In this document: positions 40,597 through 47,495 of the stretch, one piece after another
Layout of the letters: every line of letters starts with the position of its first letter
Numbering within the stretch: the stretch's first letter is position 1
IMG/VR virus record: IMGVR_UViG_3300030109_004133
Coordinates: 1 to 51,164 of that record
Origin: a virus
Direction: 5' to 3' (one strand)
DNA length: 51,164 nucleotides
Translations under genes and position numbers: made by a program
The notes under the pieces: generated by a model
Databases searched by the model: none
The model's input: only the letters and a program-made list of their open reading frames with translations
Told to the model about the DNA's origin: nothing

Positions 40597-42840
40597 ATGA
40601 AAAGAATACTATTACTATTATTATTACCTTTATTAACTTTCGCGCAAAAAGAAGTTGTTGTTATTATTAAAACAGACTCGTATCCACAAGAGACTAAATG
40701 GACTCTGTATGCTAATGCTTATCAGGGCGACACTATAGATTATGTTTCTTATGGTCATTATGATTCAGCTAACGTTATGAATTATGATACTTTATATTTA
40801 GCAGATAGTATAACAAATATTTCGTGGGTTATATCTGATGATTATGGAGATGGTATTACTAACGGTGAGTATTATGTAACTATATGTGGTGATACCGTTG
40901 TTGACTATCCTGTTAGTACTTTTACAACGGGTTTAATACACAATAGAACTGTTCCACAGTGTATGCCAAACCCACCACCACCACCATTAGGCCCTTGTGT
41001 GCCCACGATGGTAAACATAAACTTAGATCAATATCAAGGTGAAACAACTTGGGATATTAAAGACACATTAGGAAATATATTATACTCTGGAGGACCATAT
41101 TCTAACGCGCCAGATTATCAACCGCAGTTTATACCTATCTGCCTGCCAACTGGTCCTTTAACATTTACTATATATGATGCTTATGGAGATGGATTAGCTG
41201 GTAGCTTGTGGGGAGGTCAAGACGGATCTTACTATTTATTTCAATGTGGCGATACCTTAGTTTACGGAACAGAGGCTAACTTTGGGACAGACTCCACGCA
41301 CTCGTTTGTTTCTGATACTTGTGTGCCTCCACCACCAGTGCCCGGCTGTACGGACGAAGATTACACGGAATACAACCCTTTGGCTACGGTAGATGATTCG
41401 TCGTGTGTTACACTAAAAGTTTGGGGATGTATAGACTCAACTATGTTTAACTACGACTCTGCTGCCAACACAATGGACTACGTAGACAGCTGCGATTACA
41501 CTCTTATACTACATGATCTTGTAGGTAATGGCTGGGTTGGTAGTAGATTAGAGATATATCAAGAAGACAAAGATACTAGTGTGTTTTTTATGACACAACC
41601 TAGTTTAAACCAGCAATTTTCTATTAACCTACACGCTCCAGACGAAGTTCAAGCTAAGTTTTTTGTGTCACAACAGGCTCAGCACACGGCTTTAGAATGT
41701 GGTTTTACATTGGTAAATCCGTTTGGCGACACAGTTATAAGTGTTGTACCACCTTTTATAGTTCCGTTTCAAACTTATACCGGTGTAACGTATTGTGGTA
41801 ATACTTGTGTTGAGATAGTTGAAGGATGTATGGAGGTTTTGGCTTGGAATTATGATTCTTTAGCTAACACTAGTTTACCTTGTTATTATAATCCAGGTTG
41901 TTTAAGTCCGGCTTATTTAGAGTATCATAATGACACTACAAATGGATATTATACAGATATAAACATACAAGATAGTTGTAATACTTTAGCTATATTTGGT
42001 TGTACAGACCTTTTATCTTTTAACTACGATCCACTTGCAAACGTAGATAACGGCGGTTGTGTTCCGGTTATACTTGGTTGTATGGAGACTTTTGCTTTTA
42101 ACTACAATCCTAACGCTAACACGCCCGACACATGTATACAGTTCTCGTATGGTTGTACTGATCCAACTATGTTTAATTACGATTCGTTAGCTAATACTGA
42201 TGACGGTAGTTGTATTGAGTTTGTGTATGGTTGCATGGACTCAACAATGTTTAATTTTAACCCTTTAGCAAATGCAAATAGTAATCTTGTTCCTTGTATA
42301 CCTTACATCTATGGTTGTACTGACCCTAGCATGCTTAACTATAACTCACAAGCCAACACAGAAGATTTTAGTTGCATTGCTTATATTTATGGCTGTATGG
42401 ATAATACTGCTATTAACTATGATTCACTGGCTAATACTGACAATGGTTCGTGTATTGAGGCTATTGTCGGATGTATGGATCCAAATGCGTACAACTATAA
42501 CCCGCTAGCAAATGTAATTTTAGGACACGATTCACTTGGGTGTTTATATGCAGCAAGTTGGTGTGTAAACGGATCTGGTAATCCTTATTTTTTAAATGAC
42601 GAGTGTTACGCTTGGGTAATTAGCGTAGATGATTACTGTTGTGAAAACGAGTGGGATAATATATGTCAAGCGACTTACGATTATTGTGAAGGAACTTGGG
42701 TTGGACCATTACCTAGGCGTATACCTAAAATAAAAGCGGTTACAGATTTACTTGGCAGGCCGTCTAAAATAATAAAAAATCAATTATTGTTCTTTATATA
42801 CGAAGATGGAACAATAGAGAAAAAACTAATAAAAGAATAA
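40597..42840 (+). CDS. Exported host-like repeat protein with T9SS-type C-terminal signal
   Basis: A 747-residue protein. MKRILLLLLLPLLTFAQKEV is a clear signal peptide, cleaved near TFA-Q. Residues about 20-240 hold two beta domains with SDDYGDGITNGEYYV and FTIYDAYGDGLAGSLWGG, typical of flavobacterial secreted proteins; a third similar block lies near 305. Residues 250-649 carry about ten Cys modules of the type GCTDPTMFNYDSLANTDDGS. Residues 707-747 (RRIPKIKAVTDLLGRPSKII, then LLFFIYEDGTIEKKLIKE) resemble the end of a T9SS type A sorting domain. The predicted product is displayed on the host surface through the host type IX system. Its place amid phage structural genes is odd; a virion adhesin is the alternative. 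Confidence 0.78.
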   Translation: MKRILLLLLLPLLTFAQKEVVVIIKTDSYPQETKWTLYANAYQGDTIDYVSYGHYDSANVMNYDTLYLADSITNISWVISDDYGDGITNGEYYVTICGDTVVDYPVSTFTTGLIHNRTVPQCMPNPPPPPLGPCVPTMVNINLDQYQGETTWDIKDTLGNILYSGGPYSNAPDYQPQFIPICLPTGPLTFTIYDAYGDGLAGSLWGGQDGSYYLFQCGDTLVYGTEANFGTDSTHSFVSDTCVPPPPVPGCTDEDYTEYNPLATVDDSSCVTLKVWGCIDSTMFNYDSAANTMDYVDSCDYTLILHDLVGNGWVGSRLEIYQEDKDTSVFFMTQPSLNQQFSINLHAPDEVQAKFFVSQQAQHTALECGFTLVNPFGDTVISVVPPFIVPFQTYTGVTYCGNTCVEIVEGCMEVLAWNYDSLANTSLPCYYNPGCLSPAYLEYHNDTTNGYYTDINIQDSCNTLAIFGCTDLLSFNYDPLANVDNGGCVPVILGCMETFAFNYNPNANTPDTCIQFSYGCTDPTMFNYDSLANTDDGSCIEFVYGCMDSTMFNFNPLANANSNLVPCIPYIYGCTDPSMLNYNSQANTEDFSCIAYIYGCMDNTAINYDSLANTDNGSCIEAIVGCMDPNAYNYNPLANVILGHDSLGCLYAASWCVNGSGNPYFLNDECYAWVISVDDYCCENEWDNICQATYDYCEGTWVGPLPRRIPKIKAVTDLLGRPSKIIKNQLLFFIYEDGTIEKKLIKE
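41344..42543 (+). repeat. GC[TM]D...FNYD.LAN...GSC cysteine module array
   Basis: About ten copies of a module of roughly 24-40 residues: Gly-Cys-[Thr/Met/Ile]-[Asp/Glu], a short helix, [FY]NY[DN]xxAN, an acidic turn and a closing Cys. Good examples are GCTDPTMFNYDSLANTDDGS, GCMDNTAINYDSLANTDNGS and GCTDPSMLNYNSQANTEDFS. Two Cys per module suggest one disulphide each. Neighbouring copies are more alike than distant ones, which suggests tandem expansion. The same module occurs once in the giant tail protein at about 21891. Confidence 0.85.
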
Positions 42841-42843
42841 ATT

Positions 42844-43212
42844 ATGGCATTAATACCAACACTTTCAATAAAAGACACAACAACATTTAGTGATGAAATA
42901 CATTTTTCCGCTACAGATAGTTTAAGCGTAACAGCACCAGCGCAGGGTCTAACCTTGGTAAACGTGGCTAATAGCGCTACAGAAGTAATATACGCAGATT
43001 CCGGTAGTGCTGGAACGGCTTTTGTATATATTAAAAATACTAACACATCAAATTCGTATTCAATAGATTTAAAAACAGATGGAGCATCTACCTATGGAAC
43101 TTTAGATAATGGGGAGTTTGCTTTTATACCTATAGATACAAACGAAGGTTTAGAAGTAACAGCAGCAGGCGGAACAGTAGCAGTTGAATACGCTTACTGG
43201 ACTAAAGCATAA
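42844..43212 (+). CDS. Small beta-rich structural protein
   Basis: A 122-residue protein without charged helices or a signal peptide: MALIPTLSIKDTTTFSDEIH, a strand-rich middle (AFVYIKNTNTSNSYSIDLKT) and the end VAVEYAYWTKA. The core pattern (KNTNTSNSYSI, then GEFAFIPID) is like the later part of the two proteins downstream (KNLSTNTEEYFTI, then GDWMFIPW), so it appears to be a distant paralog. It starts 3 bases after the exported repeat protein. It is probably a capsid or fibre decoration protein. Confidence 0.6.
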   Translation: MALIPTLSIKDTTTFSDEIHFSATDSLSVTAPAQGLTLVNVANSATEVIYADSGSAGTAFVYIKNTNTSNSYSIDLKTDGASTYGTLDNGEFAFIPIDTNEGLEVTAAGGTVAVEYAYWTKA

Positions 43213-43246
43213 AAATAAATAATAACAAAAACAAAAACAATTAATT

Positions 43247-43906
43247 ATGGCAACAACAACAGCAACATTCTCTCTTTCTAGTGCTGATATTGCCCCATCA
43301 CCAGTTAGCATATCCACATCGGCTACGCTTTATAAGGCTGGTTTGAGTAAGGGTTTAGATCAGACTACTGGTATGAGTAGAAGAATTTTAAAAACAACAG
43401 AAACAGGTAAAACATTATTGATGTCACCTGCTATGTATGGTACACAGATTTTACATGGCGTTACTTTAGCAAACGGAGATGCTACGGTAGAATTAGCAAG
43501 TGCAAGTCCTACTTTAGCAGAGCTTGGTGTAAAGGTTGGCGACGCTCTTGAAGGAACCGGCGTTCCAGCAGGCGCAACAGTTTTATCTATAACAGATGCT
43601 GATACTTTTGAGATGTCTGCAAATGCTGATCAAGATGTAGTTACAACTGATGGTTCTATGGCAGTTTTCACTCAAGCAACAGCAAACAAAGCAAATAAAG
43701 TTTACATTTGTAATTCTAGCACTACTTCAGCTGATTTTTTTGAGGTAACCATTAATCAAGAGCTAATAGGTAGATTATATGGAGGAGATTGGCTTTTCAT
43801 GCCTTGGGGAGCTACTGACGTTGATGCGGAAATATATGTAACAGCAGCAACTCACACAACTCCAGTGATTATAGATTACATGGTGATAGGTGAAGGTAAC
43901 TCATAG
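43247..43906 (+). CDS. Beta-rich structural protein with inserted domain
   Basis: A 219-residue protein, paralog of the next gene. Shared ends: MATTTATFSLSSADI with TLYKAGLSKGLD, and ANKANKVYICNSSTTSADFF with GRLYGGDWLFMPWGATDVDA. Between them, about residues 65-145, lies an extra beta module (VKVGDALEGTGVPAGATVLS, then DADTFEMSANADQDV) of the type G-x-G-[IV]-P-x-G-[AT]-x-V found repeatedly in phage fibre and sheath-like proteins. The leader is AACAATTAATTATG. It is likely a decoration or fibre-associated protein. Confidence 0.62.
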   Translation: MATTTATFSLSSADIAPSPVSISTSATLYKAGLSKGLDQTTGMSRRILKTTETGKTLLMSPAMYGTQILHGVTLANGDATVELASASPTLAELGVKVGDALEGTGVPAGATVLSITDADTFEMSANADQDVVTTDGSMAVFTQATANKANKVYICNSSTTSADFFEVTINQELIGRLYGGDWLFMPWGATDVDAEIYVTAATHTTPVIIDYMVIGEGNS

Positions 43907-43933
43907 TAATTAATATTAAAAAAAAATAAAAAC

Positions 43934-44338
43934 ATGGCAACAACAACTGCAAGTATTTCATTATCTAGCACGGTAATACCTGGAATGGCAATGAATTACT
44001 ATAAAACTTCAACCCTACACAAAGCGGGTGGTTGTGATGGTTTAGCTAAAATACAAAGTGGTAACGCTGAGTATTCTTCTACAGCCGCTGCAACTCTTTT
44101 AGATCAATCAGCTATGTCGGTTACCGCTGACAAAGCAAACAAATTATACATAAAAAATCTATCAACTAACACAGAAGAGTATTTTACTATAACAATCAAC
44201 TCCGAAGAGCTTGGTAGGTTATATGCTGGAGACTGGATGTTTATCCCTTGGAGTGCTGAGGATTCTGGTGCTGATGTAAAGGTAACACCTAGTGTGTCTA
44301 GCGCAATGAAATTAGAATATGTATTAGTACACGAATAA
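43934..44338 (+). CDS. Beta-rich structural protein, paralog of upstream gene
   Basis: A 134-residue protein: MATTTASISLSSTVIPGMAM, TLHKAGGCDGLAKIQSGN, then ADKANKLYIKNLSTNTEEYF and GRLYAGDWMFIPWSAEDSGA. It is the compact form of the protein at 43247, without the inserted beta module. The leader AAAAAATAAAAAC matches the A-rich pattern at other starts. The next gene begins 1 base after its stop. It is probably a virion surface protein that works with the tail fibre downstream. Confidence 0.62.
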   Translation: MATTTASISLSSTVIPGMAMNYYKTSTLHKAGGCDGLAKIQSGNAEYSSTAAATLLDQSAMSVTADKANKLYIKNLSTNTEEYFTITINSEELGRLYAGDWMFIPWSAEDSGADVKVTPSVSSAMKLEYVLVHE

Positions 44339-44339
44339 A

Positions 44340-45626
44340 ATGAAATGGTTAGGTCAATACATACAGAGCTTTACCGCTAGGTTTCGTAATGACGTTTACT
44401 TGGAAGATATATCTACCGGCACCATAGCTTCCGGTGGTAACCTAGGTTTAGATTCTAATAATAAAATAGTAAAAGCTACTGTAAGTAGTGGTAGTGGTGA
44501 TATTGAGTCTGTTTCTTTAGTATCTGATAGTGGAACAATAAATGGACTTACGGGTGCGGTTACTTTTACTATTGAAGGTGGAACTAATGTTTCAACTAGC
44601 GCCACGGGGTCAACGCTGACTATAAATAATGATTTATCTGGTGATATAACAGATGTAAGAATAACAGCTGACGACTCTAACCAACTCTCCGCGTCATCTG
44701 GTAGTGCTGCTTTTACAATTGCTGGGGGAGAAGGTATAGACACTAGCGTTAGTAGTGCCACTATGACTATAGCAGGTGAAGACGCTTCTACGTCGAACAA
44801 AGGTATTGCTAGTTTTAGCGAGCAAAATTTTGCGGTTGATAATGGTAATGTAACAATAAAAGATGAAGGCGTGAGTTTATCGGATAACGTCACAGGTACT
44901 TTACTTGGTTCTAAAGTACAAGCGGCTAGCTTAACTAATGCTGGCGCTGTAGAATTAGCAACGACTGGTGAGGCTGATACGGGTACAGACGCAACTAGAG
45001 CTGTAACGCCTGCTGGTTTAAAATCTCATGTTGATTCTAGATATTCTACTTCTTATACAACTTTTTCAGCTAAAAGCACTAGTAGTTATGGAACTAACTA
45101 CGTTTTTATTCACGCTAACGGTATTTCTGAATCTACGTTTAGCGTAGATAGCGGTGTTGATTCTGCTGGAGATTTTGGCGGTGTAACTACAGAGCTAGGT
45201 GGAACTGGTACGGATGCTGTTGTTGATGTACCAACTGGAACTTTAGAACAGCAAATACCAATACCCGAAGCGTGTAAGTTGATCGGTTTTTATGCAACAT
45301 CATCAACAACAACAAATACTGGAGCTGGTTATGACACCGGTGTGGCAATATGGCATATTCCGGAAGCCAACATTAACTGGGGAGCTTCTGTGGCTGGACA
45401 AGCAACGTTAATACATAAATCAGACTCGTCAAGACACGCTGAAAATACTGCACATAGTGGGTCAAATAGGAAAAAAGTGCAATTGGTTAAGCGTATGGAT
45501 GGAACCACTAAGGATCTCGCTGCTGGAGACATATTGATACCATCTGTATTTGGCGAAACTTCAAATCAACAAATACTAGCGTCTATAACACTAGTAATAG
45601 CAACACCGATTAAAACAATAACTTAG
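44340..45626 (+). CDS. Tail fibre protein
   Basis: A 428-residue fibre. The N-terminus MKWLGQYIQSFTARFRNDVY, then LEDISTGTIASGGNLGLDSN, is a virion-anchoring sequence seen in many marine phage fibres as I recall. Thr/Ser/Gly/Asp-rich beta-helical sequence follows. Residues about 200-240 (AGAVELATTGEADTGTDATR, then AVTPAGL) form the classic phage tail-fibre repeat found near trimeric stems. The C-terminal 180 residues form a distinct, probably receptor-binding head (QQIPIPEACKLIGFYATSST, ending VIATPIKTIT). It lies with its beta-rich neighbours in a host-recognition block. Confidence 0.8.
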   Translation: MKWLGQYIQSFTARFRNDVYLEDISTGTIASGGNLGLDSNNKIVKATVSSGSGDIESVSLVSDSGTINGLTGAVTFTIEGGTNVSTSATGSTLTINNDLSGDITDVRITADDSNQLSASSGSAAFTIAGGEGIDTSVSSATMTIAGEDASTSNKGIASFSEQNFAVDNGNVTIKDEGVSLSDNVTGTLLGSKVQAASLTNAGAVELATTGEADTGTDATRAVTPAGLKSHVDSRYSTSYTTFSAKSTSSYGTNYVFIHANGISESTFSVDSGVDSAGDFGGVTTELGGTGTDAVVDVPTGTLEQQIPIPEACKLIGFYATSSTTTNTGAGYDTGVAIWHIPEANINWGASVAGQATLIHKSDSSRHAENTAHSGSNRKKVQLVKRMDGTTKDLAAGDILIPSVFGETSNQQILASITLVIATPIKTIT

Positions 45627-45631
45627 AAAAT

Positions 45632-45928
45632 ATGCCATCATTTTTAGTACAAACATTGTCAAATAATAGCGAGACAGCTCTTACCAATATGAAGGTAACG
45701 TATAGGTCTCTTTCTTTTTGCAACACAGATACCTCTGACGTTACTTTAGATTTGTATGTAAAAGATAGCTCAGCAACAATAACATATTTTTTAAAAGGCG
45801 TTTCAATACCGCCTGGTATAAGCTTAAAACTAGAAAACGATGAGTTTATGTTCGATCCTCAGAACTTTACTTTGTACGCTAAATCAAACAACGCATCAGG
45901 AAAAATAGATATTATAAAAAGATATTAA
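45632..45928 (+). CDS. Small beta-rich fibre-associated protein
   Basis: A 98-residue protein with regular strands: MPSFLVQTLSNNSETALTNM, SFCNTDTSDVTLDLYVKDSS, YFLKGVSIPPGISLKLENDE, and the end NASGKIDIIKRY. The motif order resembles the small decoration proteins upstream (KNTNTSNSYSIDL). It starts 5 bases after the fibre gene, and the endolysin begins at the next base after its stop. It is likely a small virion surface protein or a fibre cap. Confidence 0.58.
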   Translation: MPSFLVQTLSNNSETALTNMKVTYRSLSFCNTDTSDVTLDLYVKDSSATITYFLKGVSIPPGISLKLENDEFMFDPQNFTLYAKSNNASGKIDIIKRY

Positions 45929-46399
45929 ATGGAAAATATAAGTAAACACATAAGTTACAAAGAAGCAACAACAAGCGCTACAGCTCTAAGAAGAGGTTTA
46001 GACAACACTCCCGGGCCAAAAGAATTAAAATGCATGCAAGAAATTGCTGAGTATTTGTTTGAGCCACTAAGAGAGTGGGTTGGAGGACCTATAAAAATTA
46101 CAAGTATGTTTAGAGGAGAGCCTGTTAACACGGCTATAGGAGGTTCTAAAAACTCACAACACATGAAAGGACAGGCTTTAGACTTAGACGATACATTTAA
46201 ACATAAAACAAACGCTGAAATGTACCATTATATAAAAGATAACTTGATATTTGATCAACTTATATGGGAGTTTGGCGATGATAATAATCCTAATTGGATA
46301 CATGTTAGCTATGTTACTCATAGAGAAAACAGAAAGAAATTAACGATAGCATATAAAGAAAAAGGTAGAACTAAATATATTCATAAAGAAAAAAAATAA
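45929..46399 (+). CDS. Peptidase M15-type endolysin
   Basis: A 156-residue peptidoglycan peptidase (D-Ala-D-Ala carboxypeptidase / L-Ala-D-Glu endopeptidase fold). Zinc ligands are visible: His78 and Asp85 in SQHMKGQALDLD (H-x6-D) and His125 in PNWIHVSY, with ITSMFRGEPVN before them as the usual substrate-side strand. The size is typical for the minimal catalytic domain without a wall-binding domain. There is no signal peptide, so it needs the holin (near 1.8 kb) to reach the wall; a virion-bound use cannot be excluded. It begins directly after the preceding stop. Confidence in the family is high. Confidence 0.87.
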   Translation: MENISKHISYKEATTSATALRRGLDNTPGPKELKCMQEIAEYLFEPLREWVGGPIKITSMFRGEPVNTAIGGSKNSQHMKGQALDLDDTFKHKTNAEMYHYIKDNLIFDQLIWEFGDDNNPNWIHVSYVTHRENRKKLTIAYKEKGRTKYIHKEKK

Positions 46400-46400
46400 T

Positions 46401-46916
46401 ATGTCTTATAAAATGAAAGGTTTTAGTGGCTTTGGCGATGGCACTAGAAAAGCAAAAAGAATGGAAAAAAGGTTGGGTAAAATTGCTACAAAAGCATATG
46501 AAAACCAAAAAAAAGAGTTTGAAAAATCTGGCATGGACAGTTATGTGAAGTTTATGGCTAAAGGTGATCATTCTAAAAAAACAAAAAGATTACATAAAAG
46601 GTTTGATAGAATAGAAACCAAGCTAGATGAAATATATGATAAAAAAGAATCACCAAACAAAGCTATGCAAGAAGATGCAAAAGCTGTAACAAAACAAGGT
46701 ATAAAAGAAACTGCTAAACCTGTGATTAAAAAAGGATTGTTAAAAATGGGTGCTAAAGCAGGAGCTAGAATGTTAGGTCCAATTGGAGCTGTTTTAACTG
46801 GTTATGAAGTGGCTAAACTCGCGGGTAGAGCTTCTAAAGAAGTCGTGCCAGGTTTAAAGAAAAGAGCAAAAAGAGAGAAAGGGGGAGAAAGTATGTATAC
46901 ATCTCCAAAATTATGA
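46401..46916 (+). CDS. Basic MSYKMKGF-tag protein with SPxK and glycine-helix region
   Basis: A 171-residue, very basic protein: MSYKMKGFSGFGDGTRKAKR is the same N-terminal tag seen at 1068, 1379 and 39957. A charged coiled coil follows (KTKRLHKRFDRIETKLDEIY), then KESPNKAMQED. Residues about 110-145 form a Gly/Ala-rich hydrophobic helix (KMGAKAGARMLGPIGAVLTG, YEVAKLAGRAS). The C-terminus is basic, ending MYTSPKL. The mixture of basic and membrane-active-looking parts suggests a DNA- or membrane-contacting virion protein. It starts 1 base after the endolysin. Its stop overlaps the start of the small ORF at 46913. Confidence 0.65.
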   Translation: MSYKMKGFSGFGDGTRKAKRMEKRLGKIATKAYENQKKEFEKSGMDSYVKFMAKGDHSKKTKRLHKRFDRIETKLDEIYDKKESPNKAMQEDAKAVTKQGIKETAKPVIKKGLLKMGAKAGARMLGPIGAVLTGYEVAKLAGRASKEVVPGLKKRAKREKGGESMYTSPKL

Positions 46917-47044
46917 TAGAGTTTCTTAAACATATAACGGGGTTATGCGGAGAGCCACATCCAAGTTTATTAACTCTTTTATATGGCACGCCTGTATTGG
47001 GTTATGTGTTATATAAAATAAAAAACATAAAAAAAGGGAGCTAA
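46913..47044 (+). CDS. 43-residue membrane protein
   Basis: A short gene that starts in the ATGA overlap with the stop of the preceding gene, the usual sign of coupled translation. Product: MIEFLKHITGLCGEPHPSLL, a hydrophobic helix (LTLLYGTPVLGYVLY) and a basic end KIKNIKKGS. It is the last gene of the plus-strand operon. Its stop codon lies at the base of the loop of the following terminator. It may be a small lysis or envelope protein. Confidence 0.6.
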   Translation: MIEFLKHITGLCGEPHPSLLTLLYGTPVLGYVLYKIKNIKKGS

Positions 47045-47056
47045 AAAGCTCCCTTT
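47033..47056. terminator. Bidirectional terminator between convergent operons
   Basis: A perfect 10-bp stem AAAGGGAGCT / AGCTCCCTTT with an AAAA loop. On the minus strand a long T run follows (CCCTTTTTTTATG); on the plus strand the run is shorter (CCCTTTGTTGTTT). It separates the plus-strand late genes from the minus-strand nucleotide-metabolism operon. The stop codon of the 43-residue gene (47042-47044) starts at the last stem base and runs into the loop. Confidence 0.85.
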
Positions 47057-47061
47057 GTTGT

Positions 47062-47481
47062 TTAAAATTTATAAGATATTCCTAATCTAAATTCACCATC
47101 TCTTTCGCCGTCATCATTTTCTTTTAATGATAAAACGTAGCTTGGATCAATATAAAGCTTTTTCCAGACGTTATAAGAATAACCAACACCAATATCTAAT
47201 TTGTCTTTCATTTCAGCGTCAGAATCTTTTTCGTAGTTATATATACATGTAGCCCACAACCCGTAGTGCATATCATATCTACCTAGAAGTTCGTATTTAT
47301 CCTCACCGTCCATAGTAACAGCTACCATAAGTTTTTCATTAACTTGATAACCAACACCCATCATATCTGTTACGTTCCAAGTTGAATCAGTACCCTCACT
47401 AAAAGTGGTCATCGCGGTAAACTGAGCTGAAGCAAGCATTGTTGATGCTGTGAAAAATAATGTTAAAAATAATTTGTTCAT
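47062..47481 (-). CDS. Secreted outer-membrane beta-barrel protein
   Basis: A 139-residue protein. I start it at 47481 (MNKLFLTLFFTASTMLASAQ), a clear signal peptide with a probable cut at ASA-Q; a longer frame to 47532 would overlap the upstream RNR gene and hide the signal. The mature part is a series of short alternating strands (MGVGYQVNEKLMVAVTMDGE, KLDIGVGYSYNVWKKLYIDP) ending GEFRLGISYKF, with the terminal Phe that the Bam outer-membrane machinery prefers. It is a small (about 8-strand) barrel by length. It is the last gene of the nucleotide operon, 14 bases after the RNR stop, yet its role must be in the envelope. Confidence 0.72.
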   Translation of the reverse strand: MNKLFLTLFFTASTMLASAQFTAMTTFSEGTDSTWNVTDMMGVGYQVNEKLMVAVTMDGEDKYELLGRYDMHYGLWATCIYNYEKDSDAEMKDKLDIGVGYSYNVWKKLYIDPSYVLSLKENDDGERDGEFRLGISYKF

Positions 47482-47495
47482 AATAATTGTTTTAG

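Noticed and set aside
44396-44893. Open frame of 165 codons on the minus strand
   Set aside because: It is antisense to the repetitive Thr/Ser/Gly-rich fibre; the open frame results from codon composition. No leader or known motif.
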